This document shows, in pieces, positions 24,528-33,591 of a DNA stretch of 64,000 nt. The translations under genes were made by a program, and so were the position numbers. Numbering within the stretch: the first letter of the stretch is position 1; each line of letters starts with the position of its first letter. Source of the DNA: Paracoccus sp. MBLB3053 (GTDB lineage: Bacteria; Pseudomonadota; Alphaproteobacteria; Rhodobacterales; Rhodobacteraceae); contig NZ_JAVQLW010000002.1 in the NCBI RefSeq assembly GCF_031822435.1, positions 372,001-436,000 on the forward strand, given 5' to 3'. The notes beneath the pieces are model-generated. The model did no database searches, was not told the DNA's origin, and saw only the letters and a list, made by a program, of their open reading frames with translations.

Positions 24528-25067
24528 TCAGAGCGTCGCAAGATCGGGGAAGGGACGGACCGGGTTGCTGCCATCCCAGTCCTGTGATGCCTCGCGGATC
24601 AGATCGAACAGCCGCCCCTTGGGGCCCTTGACCTCGGACAGCTCGATCACCGTTCCGGGATGGGTCTCGCGGTCGAAATAGGCGAAGCGGCCGTCGATGC
24701 CGACCCTGCCGGACATGCGAACGCGAAAGCCCTCGTCCTCCATGCGACGAAGGTCGCGGTCATAGTCCTGCGTCCAATAGGCGGTATGCTGAAGGCCCCA
24801 GTTCCCCGCGTCGCGGAATTCCTTGTACATCGACGGCACGTCGTTTCGGCACTGGATCAGTTCGACCTGCACATAACCTGCATTGGCAAGCGCGACCGAG
24901 TTTTCGGGTTCGTGGCGCTCACCGTCATGCAGATAATCCTCGATCGGGACGCGGGGATTGTAATAGAAGGGGCCAACACCCATCACACGGGTCCAATGAT
25001 CCATCGCTTCCTCGATATCGGGAACAACGAAGCCAAGCTGGCGGATCGGGCCTAGAAAACGGCTCAT
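24528..25067 (-). CDS. VOC-superfamily protein (glyoxalase/epimerase fold)
   Basis: 179 aa with paired beta-alpha-beta-beta-beta modules. Candidate metal ligands are Gln in IRQLGFVVPD (where epimerases have His), His in WGLQHTAYW and Glu in GTVIELSEV. The pattern is nearest to methylmalonyl-CoA-epimerase-like VOC proteins. It sits 3 bases from both the RuBisCO-like gene and the DctM gene, so it is certainly in the same transcript. An isomerase or epimerase step on the transported acid is plausible; no reaction can be assigned. Confidence 0.8.
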   Translation of the reverse strand: MSRFLGPIRQLGFVVPDIEEAMDHWTRVMGVGPFYYNPRVPIEDYLHDGERHEPENSVALANAGYVQVELIQCRNDVPSMYKEFRDAGNWGLQHTAYWTQDYDRDLRRMEDEGFRVRMSGRVGIDGRFAYFDRETHPGTVIELSEVKGPKGRLFDLIREASQDWDGSNPVRPFPDLATL

Positions 25068-25070
25068 GGG

Positions 25071-26348
25071 TTACTCCATCAGGAAATTGGGCAGCCAGGC
25101 GGTCAGACCGGGAAACAGGGTGACCAGCGCAAGCGCGGTGAAAAGCGGAACGAAGAACGGGGCCACCCCGCGCACGACTTCCGAGAAGGGCATCCGAGCA
25201 GCAATCGACATCATGTAAAGGCTCATCCCGACCGGTGGCGTCAGCAGCCCGAGCATCAGGTTCAGGACCATGACAATGCCGATCTGCTCGGCCGGGGCGC
25301 CGGCCTGGATCAGGGCGGGCGTAACGATCGGGGCAATGATCAGGATGGCCGCGATGCCTTCAAGCACCATGCCGGCCACAAGCAGCACGACATTAAGGAT
25401 CAGCAGCAGCACGAGCGGATTGTCCGAAACGCTCAGCATCCATGCGCTGGCCCGCGCCGGAACCTGGTCCATGGTCAGAACCCAGGCAAAGACAGAGGCG
25501 GCCGCGACGACAAAAAGAATGTTGGCCGTCGCAAGCACCGTTTCGCGCGCCGAGGCGACCAGCGTCGAGAAACGCAGCCTGCGATAGACAAATACCCCGA
25601 TAAGGATCGCATAGGCCACCGTCAGTCCGGCTGCCTCGGTGGGACCGAATACGCCAGACAACAAGCCGCCGATCAGCAGAACCGGCGTCAGCAGTGCCGG
25701 GAACGAGACCACAGCCAGCCGCAGGAAGGCAGGAAGGCTGGGCGAAACATCATCACGCGGCAGCCCCTGCCGTCGCGCGGCAAGCATGATGTAACCCATC
25801 AGCATGCCCGCGATCAGCAGGGCCGGCACGATCCCGGCAAGCAGAAGTTTGACGGCGGAAACCTCGGACGCGGTTGCAAAGATGATCAGAGGTATCGAGG
25901 GCGGGAAAATCGGCCCGATGGTCGCAGCCGCGATCGTGAGCCCGGCCGCGAAGCGGCGCGAATAGCCCTGGCCGACCATCTCGCGCACCTGCATGCCACC
26001 CAGGGCACCGATATCGGCAAGCGCCGCACCTGACATCCCAGAAAAAATCAGCGAAAGCAGAACGTTCACATGCGCCATGCCGCCCCGCACACGCCCGACG
26101 ATCATGCGGACCAGATCGAACATGTAACTGGTGACGCCGGTCGCCGTGAGCAGGCTGGCGGCCATGATGAACATGGGCACGGCAAGCAGCGGGCCGCTGT
26201 CGATCGAGTTGACCGCGCGCTGCAGCAACACTCCGGCGGGCAAGTGATAGATCAGGATCGTCGCCGCGGCCGACAAGCCCAGGCAAACCGCAATCGGGGC
26301 GCCGATGACAAGCAGACCCACAAAGAACAGAAGCAGTGAGAGCGTCAC
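25071..26348 (-). CDS. TRAP transporter large membrane subunit (DctM type)
   Basis: 425 aa, hydrophobic throughout, with DctM signatures ALADIGALGGMQVREMVGQGYSRRFAAGLTIAAATIGPIFPPSIPL and, at the end, NLMLGLLTPPVGMSLYM (read as separate motifs). Overlaps the DctQ gene by 4 bases (26345-26348). Second, independent TRAP system of the window; its substrate is probably the acid consumed by the kinase/RuBisCO-like pair. Confidence 0.92.
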   Translation of the reverse strand: MTLSLLLFFVGLLVIGAPIAVCLGLSAAATILIYHLPAGVLLQRAVNSIDSGPLLAVPMFIMAASLLTATGVTSYMFDLVRMIVGRVRGGMAHVNVLLSLIFSGMSGAALADIGALGGMQVREMVGQGYSRRFAAGLTIAAATIGPIFPPSIPLIIFATASEVSAVKLLLAGIVPALLIAGMLMGYIMLAARRQGLPRDDVSPSLPAFLRLAVVSFPALLTPVLLIGGLLSGVFGPTEAAGLTVAYAILIGVFVYRRLRFSTLVASARETVLATANILFVVAAASVFAWVLTMDQVPARASAWMLSVSDNPLVLLLILNVVLLVAGMVLEGIAAILIIAPIVTPALIQAGAPAEQIGIVMVLNLMLGLLTPPVGMSLYMMSIAARMPFSEVVRGVAPFFVPLFTALALVTLFPGLTAWLPNFLME

Positions 26349-26857
26349 TTCGCGGTTTCCTCCCCCCGCAAGATTTCGACCAATCTCCAGACCGAAATGA
26401 CGGCAAGCAGCGCGAGGGCGATCATGACCGGCGTGAAAAGCCAGATGTTCTGCAACCCCAGCGCCGGCGTCTTGAACTTCCAGGCGCGCTGCAGGTAAAG
26501 CCAGCCGCCCCAGACCGACAGCACCGAAAAGGCCAGCGTCGACAGTTCGGCAAGGATGCGGCAGATCAGTTTCGGCAGGCGCGGCATGATGCCGGTGAAG
26601 ACATCCACCGCGACATGCTGCCCCCTGAGCGCCAAGACGGGCGCGGTCAGATAGACCGCAAGCACGCCCGCGAGGCGCGAGATTTCTTCGGCGCGGGGCA
26701 GGCCGACTTGCCAGATGTTGCGCGCGGCGACCTGGGCCACGAGCAAGGCCAGGATCAGCAGCATCAGCCCCGTCGTCAGCATCAGCAATGCATGCGAAAG
26801 CATGTCCAGCACCCGGTGAACGGATGCTGGCTTGGTCAATGACAGATGATCGCTCAT
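26345..26857 (-). CDS. TRAP transporter small membrane subunit (DctQ type)
   Basis: 170 aa, four hydrophobic segments, with the DctQ motif LPRAEEISRLAGVLAVYLTAPVLAL. ATG 26857 begins one base after the stop of the binding-protein gene, so translation is probably coupled; a longer frame upstream overlaps that gene and is not supported. Confidence 0.88.
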   Translation of the reverse strand: MSDHLSLTKPASVHRVLDMLSHALLMLTTGLMLLILALLVAQVAARNIWQVGLPRAEEISRLAGVLAVYLTAPVLALRGQHVAVDVFTGIMPRLPKLICRILAELSTLAFSVLSVWGGWLYLQRAWKFKTPALGLQNIWLFTPVMIALALLAVISVWRLVEILRGEETAK

Positions 26858-26858
26858 G

Positions 26859-27872
26859 TCATGCGATCGCTGAGATCTTGGCGTAGAGATCACCGTATTC
26901 GCCGTCGAACTCGCTCGAGATCCTCGCCTTGACGCTTTCGCGGAAGGCTGCAACGTCAAGGCCCTCGGCTTCCCCGATCACGGTCATGCCTTTTCCGCGA
27001 AGGGTGGCCAGATCGTTTTCCTCGGCGGCGAGCATCTCTGCGGTGGCCTTGGCACGGGTTTCCTCGGCAGCCCGCGCGACCGCTTCCTTATGTGCGTCGG
27101 ACAGCCCGTTCCACACGTCGTCGTTCATCATGACGACCTGCGCCGCAGATATATGGCCGGTCAGCATGAGGTGGCTTTGCACATCGGCCAGATTGGCCGA
27201 GACAAGCACGTTCAGCGGGTTTTCCTGCCCGGCGACAACGCCGGTAGCCAGGGCGGTCGGAACCTCGGACCAGTCTACCGGCACGGGAACGGCGCCCAGC
27301 CCTTCGACCGTCGCCATGTAGATCGGGAAGGGGATCGAGCGGATCTTTATTCCCGAAAGATCGGCAGGCTTCTTGATGGCCTGATTGGCCGTCAACTGCC
27401 GTGTCCCGAAGTAGAAGGCGTATAGCGCGCGCGTCCCGGACGCACCGATCAAGCCCTGGTTCAGGTCCTGCATGACCGGGCTTTCGCTCGACATGACTTT
27501 CAGCAGGTGGTCGACGTCGCGGTAGAGATACGGCGTGTCAAATGCGGCGAAGGGCGCATAGAGCGAGCCGATCGCGCCGGCCGTGTTATGCGAAAAGGCG
27601 ATCGTCCCGGTCGAAACCGCCTCGGCCAGTTCCTGCAGCTTTCCCAATTGCGAATTGGGAAAGATCTGGATCGCGAGTTCGCCGCCGGTCTTTTCGGACA
27701 CGGCATCGGCGAACCACTGGGCTTGCGCTCCGGCGATCGAATTCGGGGTGTGCATGTGGCCGTAGCGCAGCGTGGTCGCGGCGCGTGCGCCCTTGGCGAT
27801 GAAGGCGGTGGCCACGGCGGCACCGCTGGCGGCGAGCATGCCGCGCCGCGTCAAGCGGTTCGAAAACGTCAT
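26859..27872 (-). CDS. TRAP transporter periplasmic binding protein (DctP type)
   Basis: 337 aa. The N-terminus (LTRRGMLAASGAAVATAF...GARA) looks like a Tat signal, with twin arginines followed by a mildly hydrophobic stretch. The body matches DctP: LRYGHMHTPNSIAGAQAQWFAD, GIKIRSIPFPIYMATVEGLGAVPVP and VVAGQENPLNVL. ATG 27872 has GGAGG 6 bases upstream. First gene of the minus-strand catabolic operon (TRAP, VOC, RuBisCO-like, kinase), divergent from the LacI-type regulator with 112 bases between. Confidence 0.92.
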   Translation of the reverse strand: MTFSNRLTRRGMLAASGAAVATAFIAKGARAATTLRYGHMHTPNSIAGAQAQWFADAVSEKTGGELAIQIFPNSQLGKLQELAEAVSTGTIAFSHNTAGAIGSLYAPFAAFDTPYLYRDVDHLLKVMSSESPVMQDLNQGLIGASGTRALYAFYFGTRQLTANQAIKKPADLSGIKIRSIPFPIYMATVEGLGAVPVPVDWSEVPTALATGVVAGQENPLNVLVSANLADVQSHLMLTGHISAAQVVMMNDDVWNGLSDAHKEAVARAAEETRAKATAEMLAAEENDLATLRGKGMTVIGEAEGLDVAAFRESVKARISSEFDGEYGDLYAKISAIA

Positions 27873-27984
27873 CTGATCCTCCCAGAACAATGCTGCACGG
27901 GCTCCCCTTCCCGCGCTTGACCTGAGGGTTACGGAAAGCGCATATCGCAGGCAATGCAAATTTCTTGATGGTTTTTGAGGTCCG

Positions 27985-29001
27985 ATGACTGAGCGACCGG
28001 GTATACGGGACCTGGCCAGGCTGGCAGGCTTGTCCGAAGCCACGGTCGACCGCGTGCTGCATGGTCGGCCCAATGTCCGCCCTGCGACTGCCGAACGCGT
28101 GCTGCGGGCTGCTGCCGAATGCAACTATCTGCCCGAAACCGTGCTGCAGCGCCTGAGCCGGCCGGATCGCCAGCGGCTGACCGTGATCCTTCCACATATG
28201 CCGAACGCATTCCTGCAACAGCTCAACCATGATCTGCGCTTGTGGGCACGCGCCCGCGACAGGGGATCGCGCATCCACAGCTTCATGCTGGATTGTCTGG
28301 ATCCGGGGCAGCTTGCCCGCAACCTCCGCCGATTGGGGAAGCGTTGCGACACGATCGCGTTTTTCGGCGTCGATCATCCCGATGTCCGGGACGAGGCGAA
28401 CGCGCTCGTCGCCGCCGGCAAGCAGGTGATTACCCTGATCAGCGACATTACCGGCAGCCAGCGGCATTCCTATATCGGGATCGACAATCTGGCGGCGGGC
28501 CGGACCGCTGCGTTCCTGATGGCGCGCATGCACGGGCAAAGGCCCGGCAAGCTTGCCGTCATAGCCGCAACCCGCAATTTTCGCTCACATGTCGAAAGGG
28601 AGCTAGGTTTCCAGGAGCTCATCCTGCGTGACCATCCCCGATTGACGCTGGCCGGGACGATCGAAGGCAAGGACGACCCGGACACAAACGGCCGGGTGAC
28701 GCAGGAACTGTTGGAGCGGTTTCCAGACCTTTGCGGGATCTACAACGTGGGCGGGTCTTCCGAAGGCATCGCAACCGCCCTCAGACGCGCCGGTCGGTGC
28801 GGGGAGGTCGCCCTGATCGGGCACGGATTGAGTGCGGGCACGCGGCGGATGCTGCAGCAGGGGCTCATGACCGCAGTCCTGACCCATCGTCACCAGACCA
28901 TGTTCGAAGTCCTGCTGGACCAGCTCCATGCCCGGTCGCCTGCAAGCCCAAGCTTCTTGCCCATGCAGATCATCTTTCCCACCAACCTGCCCGAGCCCTG
29001 A
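27985..29001 (+). CDS. LacI-family transcriptional regulator
   Basis: 338 aa. The N-terminal LacI helix-turn-helix with hinge is clear (IRDLARLAGLSEATVDRVLHGRPNVRPATAERV, residues 7-39); a periplasmic-binding-protein-like sensor domain follows (about 65-335), with YIGIDNLAAGRTAAFLMA and GIYNVGGSSEGIATALRRAG. GAGG lies 5 bases before the ATG. Its divergent placement makes it the likely regulator of the RuBisCO-like cluster. I found no convincing palindromic operator in the 112-base gap. Confidence 0.9.
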   Translation: MTERPGIRDLARLAGLSEATVDRVLHGRPNVRPATAERVLRAAAECNYLPETVLQRLSRPDRQRLTVILPHMPNAFLQQLNHDLRLWARARDRGSRIHSFMLDCLDPGQLARNLRRLGKRCDTIAFFGVDHPDVRDEANALVAAGKQVITLISDITGSQRHSYIGIDNLAAGRTAAFLMARMHGQRPGKLAVIAATRNFRSHVERELGFQELILRDHPRLTLAGTIEGKDDPDTNGRVTQELLERFPDLCGIYNVGGSSEGIATALRRAGRCGEVALIGHGLSAGTRRMLQQGLMTAVLTHRHQTMFEVLLDQLHARSPASPSFLPMQIIFPTNLPEP

Positions 29002-29026
29002 CCCCGGGCAGTCGGTGAATGGGGGA

Positions 29027-30001
29027 TCAGCCGCCCAGCGGTATGGTGATGTTGAACAAGACGGCGTCACCTTCGAGCCGGTTCTTCGCCTCGAATTCGT
29101 GGAACCAGCGCGCCTCGAACGAAACCGGCGTGCCGTTCCAGTCGCTGTTCCATGCGATGGCAGGGCCGAGAGCCGAAACCTCGCCCTCGAAATCGCCCAG
29201 GAGAGCCCCGTCGCCGCTATCACCGGTGATCTGCTTGTAGTAATAGCCCTGAAGGCTCAGCGTGACCTTTTCGTTGATCGCCTTGCCGACCGATGCCTCG
29301 ACATGCAGTTCATTGCCCGAGTCGTAATCCGTGTCGTCATTTTCGCCGTTGAACGTGACCCCGGTGGCAAAGTTGGCCTGCCAACCCGTTTCGGGGTTCA
29401 TCCAGGTCACGGCACCCGTCACGTCATAGGCCCAACGATTGAATGCAATGTTCGAGCTTCGGGTGTCGGAATAATCTCCGATCGGAACGTTGACGAGAAA
29501 GTTCAGCGACCCGAAGACGGGGCCTTGGCCCCAACCGATCCCGCCGCCGACAACCGGGTCGCCGAAGGTGAAGCTGTCGTCGCCCCGTTCGGCACGGAAC
29601 ACCGGGCCGCCTGGAACAGTAAGCGTGCCGTCCGCAGACACATCCTTGTAGCCATAGGGCAGGGTCAGGCTGAGATAGGGGCGACCGCCCATGATCGGGT
29701 CGGTCGTCGGGACCCAGAGAAGGGAAGCAAGGCCCAGCAGGGCCTTGGCATCCACGCCCAGTTCCAGCTTGCCGTTCCGCACGATTTCGGCGCCGTTCGA
29801 GCCTTCGTAGTAATAGAAGCTCTGCTGGGTATAGGTGCCAGGCGGCGCGACGATACCGCCCAAGCTGGTTCTCGACCCAAGGATGTAAAAGCCGGTGGCC
29901 CCCTCGACGGCATGCGCCCGTTCAGCCAGGCCGAAGGACGTCAGGGCTATGATCGAGCCACCAAGCAGGGAAACGCGAGAGTTCGTCTTGATTTTCTTCA
30001 T
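29027..30001 (-). CDS. MetA-pathway-of-phenol-degradation-type outer-membrane protein
   Basis: 324 aa with a signal peptide (SLLGGSIIALTSFGLAERAHA) and a body of alternating strands ending in the aromatic/hydrophobic pattern of a beta-barrel (AVLFNITIPLG). Stretches such as GRPYLSLTLPYGYKDVSADG and GPVFGSLNFLVNVPIGDYS fit the transporter family found beside phenol and other aromatic pathways. GGATGG precedes the ATG. A channel for hydrophobic or aromatic compounds is the family expectation; nothing here shows the substrate. Confidence 0.72.
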   Translation of the reverse strand: MKKIKTNSRVSLLGGSIIALTSFGLAERAHAVEGATGFYILGSRTSLGGIVAPPGTYTQQSFYYYEGSNGAEIVRNGKLELGVDAKALLGLASLLWVPTTDPIMGGRPYLSLTLPYGYKDVSADGTLTVPGGPVFRAERGDDSFTFGDPVVGGGIGWGQGPVFGSLNFLVNVPIGDYSDTRSSNIAFNRWAYDVTGAVTWMNPETGWQANFATGVTFNGENDDTDYDSGNELHVEASVGKAINEKVTLSLQGYYYKQITGDSGDGALLGDFEGEVSALGPAIAWNSDWNGTPVSFEARWFHEFEAKNRLEGDAVLFNITIPLGG

Positions 30002-30180
30002 GCCGAGCCATCCTTCGTATCTGACGAAAGTTGCGTCATAAAAGTATCGGCCCGGCTCGGAACGCTGTCAAAACTTCGTTTTATCAGCGAGCTGTTCCTC
30101 GTGGGAGTGTTGCAAACCGGCGACCCGCAATCGCTCATGAAGCCATCGCGAGCGACAGGCCGGAGCCATGACAAGGACTG

Positions 30181-30195
30181 TGCTGCGGTGCAGCA
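30181..30195. promoter_or_regulatory. CTGC-N3-GCAG palindrome 1 (PhaR-like site)
   Basis: TGCTGC-GGT-GCAGCA, followed by TAAAG. Same 15-bp palindrome class as the copy at 30290. It fits the CTGC-N3-4-GCAG sites I recall for PhaR, the polyhydroxybutyrate regulator of Paracoccus denitrificans. Confidence 0.6.
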
Positions 30196-30289
30196 TAAAG
30201 CCGCAGATTGGGGTGCCCCCGGGCCCCCAAGATTTTCGCAAACCTCATTCAGATCGAGACGTCGTTGCAATCTGGGATGAATTGTCGGA

Positions 30290-30304
30290 TGCTGCATTGC
30301 AGCA
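30290..30304. promoter_or_regulatory. CTGC-N3-GCAG palindrome 2 (PhaR-like site)
   Basis: TGCTGC-ATT-GCAGCA followed by TAAAA, 21 bases before the ATG of the patatin-like gene and 109 bp from palindrome 1 (centre to centre). Location close to the start fits repression. The 324-base gap 30002-30325 contains these two sites and no other supported feature. Confidence 0.62.
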
Positions 30305-30325
30305 TAAAATAGGAAGGTCGGACTG

Positions 30326-31387
30326 ATGCGCAACACCGGCTTGCCCATCAACCTTGCATTGCAGGGCGGAGGGTCACACGGGGCCTTGGCCTGGGGTGTC
30401 CTTGACCGCCTGCTGGAGGAACCCGGGCTTGAATTCACGGAAATCAGCGGAACCAGTGCAGGCGCAATGAACGCCGTCGTCCTGGCCCATGGCATGGAAG
30501 TCGGCGGACGAGAAGGTGCGCGAAAGGCTCTTTTCGACTTCTGGAAGGCTGTCAGCGATGCAGCGCGCTATTCACCGATCCAGCGCACGCCCTGGGACAG
30601 GCTGAGCGGGGATTTTTCGCTCGACAATTCACCCGGATATCTTGTGAGCGAAGGGTTGAGCCGGGTCTTTTCCCCCTATGAGCTCAATCCGTTCGATCTC
30701 AATCCCTTGCGCGATCTCCTGGCGAAGATGGTTGATTTCGACGCGATCAACCGGTCGGAACGGCTGAAGCTGCACCTCACGGCCACCAATGTTCGCACGG
30801 GACTGCCCCGCATCTTCACGACCGGAGAGCTTTCCAGCGACACCGTCATGGCCTCAGCCTGTCTTCCGCTCCTGTATCGGGCCGTCGAGATAGACGGCGA
30901 GGCCTATTGGGATGGCGGCTACTCCGCCAATCCGGCCCTGACCCCGCTGGTCATGGAAAGCGGCGTGCGCGATATCCTGATCGTGCAGCTGAACCCGATG
31001 CGCCGCGACAAGCTACCCGGATCGGCACGAGAAATCATCAATCGGATCAACGAAATCAGCTTCAATACTAGCCTTCTGAAAGAATTCCGGGCGCTCGGCG
31101 CGATGCGACAGCTTATCGACGACGGCATCGTCGAACTGCCGCCCGGTGCCGAGGTCAGGCTTCACATGATCCATTGTGAAACCGATCTGCAGGACATGTC
31201 GTCATCGAGCAAGCTCAATGCGGAATGGAAGTATATCGATTTCCTGTTTGCGCGCGGCAGGATCTGGGCCGAAGACTGGCTTTCGAACCATCTTCAGGAT
31301 GTGGGCAAGACTTCTTCCTTTCGAGCCAAGGATCTTTTCGAGAAGGCACGACTGCCCCCCGGTTTGGCCCCGATCACCCGTGACTGA
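30326..31387 (+). CDS. Patatin-like phospholipase/esterase
   Basis: 353 aa, RssA/patatin fold. The oxyanion loop is GGGSHGA (residues 14-20), the nucleophile is Ser44 in GTSAG, and the dyad aspartate is D196 in WDGGYSANP. The C-terminal ~110 residues form a helical extension. AGGAAGG lies 8 bases before the ATG. Two PhaR-like palindromes upstream suggest it may belong to the polyhydroxybutyrate regulon, where granule-associated lipases or depolymerases would make sense; otherwise it is a cytoplasmic lipid acyl hydrolase of unknown substrate. Confidence 0.85.
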   Translation: MRNTGLPINLALQGGGSHGALAWGVLDRLLEEPGLEFTEISGTSAGAMNAVVLAHGMEVGGREGARKALFDFWKAVSDAARYSPIQRTPWDRLSGDFSLDNSPGYLVSEGLSRVFSPYELNPFDLNPLRDLLAKMVDFDAINRSERLKLHLTATNVRTGLPRIFTTGELSSDTVMASACLPLLYRAVEIDGEAYWDGGYSANPALTPLVMESGVRDILIVQLNPMRRDKLPGSAREIINRINEISFNTSLLKEFRALGAMRQLIDDGIVELPPGAEVRLHMIHCETDLQDMSSSSKLNAEWKYIDFLFARGRIWAEDWLSNHLQDVGKTSSFRAKDLFEKARLPPGLAPITRD

Positions 31388-31408
31388 TCCTGCACGAATG
31401 TAGCCCTG

Positions 31409-33100
31409 TCATGGAGAGCCTCCTATTGCGCGCGCAAGGTTCACGACAATTGGCCCCGTCAGCGGCAGCAGGACATTGGCAATGGCATAGGTGACGGTAT
31501 AACCGATGACCGGCGTGGTGTTGCCCGCAATATTGACCAGCGCGCTGATCGCGGGAGTGCTGCAATGCTGCCCCGCGATGGCGCCCAACAGGATGGGCAT
31601 CGGAATACGCATGAGTTTCGCGCCGACCAGCAGGGAAACGAATGCCGGGGCCACTGACAACAGGACGCCAAGAACGGGAAAGACAAGCCCGTATTCCTTC
31701 ATCAGCTTGATTGCATCCGGGCCGGCTCCAAGGCCGATCGCCGCGATGAACGTGGCCAATCCGAAATCCTTGGCGAAATGCGCGGCCGCGTCCGGCATTG
31801 CCCCATGCCTTGGACGGCGCATGTTCAGCCATCCGAAAAGCAAGCCGGACAGCAAGGCACCGCCACCAAGCCCAAGGGTCAGTTCAAGCGCACCCATCTT
31901 GAAGCTGAGATGCCCGATCAACAGTCCCAGAACGATACCGGCGCCGAGATAGACGAAATCGGTATTGTCCCCGGGAGGCAGGGATTCCCCCAGAATAGGC
32001 ACCGCGCGCATCACCGAATCCTGCGGGCCGTAAAGCGTCAGTACATCGCCTTCCTGCAGGATCGTCTTGGGCAGGGCAGGGATCTCGTGACCCATGCGCT
32101 TGATCCCCGTGATGAAGATACCGCGCTGGTCCTCGGGGGCGACCAGGGACCTCAGTTCCCGCGACTCGCGGCCAAAGGCTTCGTCCCGCGACAGCACCAC
32201 CTCGTGGCTGATCACCTGAAATCCCGTGCCTTCGCTCAGCAGGACCTCGGGACCAAGCATCCTGCTTGCCGCGATAAGAGTGCTGCGCCTGCCGCGCAGC
32301 AGAACGATATCGCCTGGTTCGAACCTGAAAGAAAGATCAACATGCATGATCCGGCCCGCGCGCTGGACGGCGTGGACGACAACCGTCCAGTGACGAAGTT
32401 CCTCAAACTCGCGGGCCGACTTTCCAGCGAGCCCACCCACCTCGAAGGCGCGTTCGACGATGACGGGCAGGGCGCCGTCGTCCGGCCCGCCTTCTCCGGC
32501 ACCCAGCCGGTCGGCCAGGGCCTTGGCCTCGACCGTGACGCTCTTGCGCAGCAAGGCAGGCGCCACCTGCGTGACGAAAATCACGATCGAAATCAGCCCG
32601 AACAGATAGGTCAGACTGTAGGCAGTGGCAATGTTCGCCAGCATTCCGGCAGTTTGATCGGGGGGGAGCGCAAGCTTGGTGATTGCCTCAGAGGCCGTGC
32701 CCAGCACGGCGGACTCCGTGGCCGATCCGGCGAAGAGTCCAGCCGCCGTGCCCGGATCAAGCTTCAGTGCCGCCACTGCGACCATCGTGAGCGCCAGCGC
32801 GACCAGGACCTCGATCACCGGAAACACGGTGTAGCGAGCTCCGCCGCGAATGTTCGAAAAGAACTGCGGTCCGGCTGTAAAGCCAAGCGAATAGATGAAA
32901 AGAGCGAATGCCGCGTTCTTCAATTCATCAGGCAAGCGCACGCCCAGTTGCCCCAAGGCGAGCGCGACAAACAACGTCCCGCACACGCCCCCGACCGAAA
33001 CCGGGCCGATCTGCAGGCGGCCGATCAGATGACCAAGACCAAGACCAAGACAGAGAAACAGCGCAAGAACAGGGTCTGAAAGGAATGCCAAAGGATTCAT
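31409..33100 (-). CDS. AspT/YidE-type putative transporter with two RCK_C (TrkA-C) domains
   Basis: 563 aa. An N-terminal set of about five helices (LALFLCLGLGLGHLIGRLQIG, ALFIYSLGFTAGPQFF) and a C-terminal set (LGAGIVLGLLIGHL ... GAIAGQHCSTPAISALVN) flank a soluble centre holding two TrkA-C/RCK-C domains (around residues 205-285 and 290-370). This is the aspartate:alanine exchanger (AAE) architecture. GGTGG lies 8 bases before ATG 33100; a GTG four codons earlier is less likely. Convergent with the patatin gene (21-base gap). Substrate unproven; dicarboxylates or amino acids are usual. Confidence 0.88.
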   Translation of the reverse strand: MNPLAFLSDPVLALFLCLGLGLGHLIGRLQIGPVSVGGVCGTLFVALALGQLGVRLPDELKNAAFALFIYSLGFTAGPQFFSNIRGGARYTVFPVIEVLVALALTMVAVAALKLDPGTAAGLFAGSATESAVLGTASEAITKLALPPDQTAGMLANIATAYSLTYLFGLISIVIFVTQVAPALLRKSVTVEAKALADRLGAGEGGPDDGALPVIVERAFEVGGLAGKSAREFEELRHWTVVVHAVQRAGRIMHVDLSFRFEPGDIVLLRGRRSTLIAASRMLGPEVLLSEGTGFQVISHEVVLSRDEAFGRESRELRSLVAPEDQRGIFITGIKRMGHEIPALPKTILQEGDVLTLYGPQDSVMRAVPILGESLPPGDNTDFVYLGAGIVLGLLIGHLSFKMGALELTLGLGGGALLSGLLFGWLNMRRPRHGAMPDAAAHFAKDFGLATFIAAIGLGAGPDAIKLMKEYGLVFPVLGVLLSVAPAFVSLLVGAKLMRIPMPILLGAIAGQHCSTPAISALVNIAGNTTPVIGYTVTYAIANVLLPLTGPIVVNLARAIGGSP

Positions 33101-33591
33101 GCTGAGAACCACCCGCGAACTGAAAGCAAAGCCGAAGGATCAAGTGGAATGAAGTGTAACTCAGGCGAGGGTCGACCGCCGACGATGACAGGAGCTGATG
33201 CATGGAATTCCTCGCCGCAACGCTTCAATGCAACCACCCTTCGCCGTCAAGGGCAGGACCCTTGTGGCAAAGCATATACGCGAAACCTCCATTCCGTGCA
33301 TGATTTCAGGCGCATTGACGAGAATGCGCGAATTATTCCGATACAGATATGAACCTGCCGACTGCATCTCTTTGCTGGTTCGGCCCCTTTACCGCGCAGC
33401 AGGCGTCTGTATTCGGGAACAATAAGCGCCCCACTTCCGATCTCGTCGCCTGGTCAACATGTTGCGATGACGGCCATCTAGAGATGTTGCGTGGGCGGGG
33501 TGGTTGTGGGTTGGCGCGTGCCGGTCCCGGGCCGCTCTCTCTGGGCAATGCCGTGGGACGGGGCCCGGCGGGTCGGGACAGGTCGCGACCT
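33101..33591. other. Intergenic stretch without recognisable gene
   Basis: About 490 bases between the AspT-type gene and the recognisable ISNCY remnant. It includes the upstream region of the AspT-type gene. The minus-strand frame that runs out of the transposase remnant continues to 33333, but its residues after the palindrome at 33592 no longer look like transposase. Confidence 0.5.

Noticed and set aside
27873..27984. LacI-type operator in the divergent gap of the RuBisCO-like cluster
   Set aside because: Only a 4-bp inverted GCAT/ATGC pair around the TATCGCAGGCAA region was found; too weak to report.
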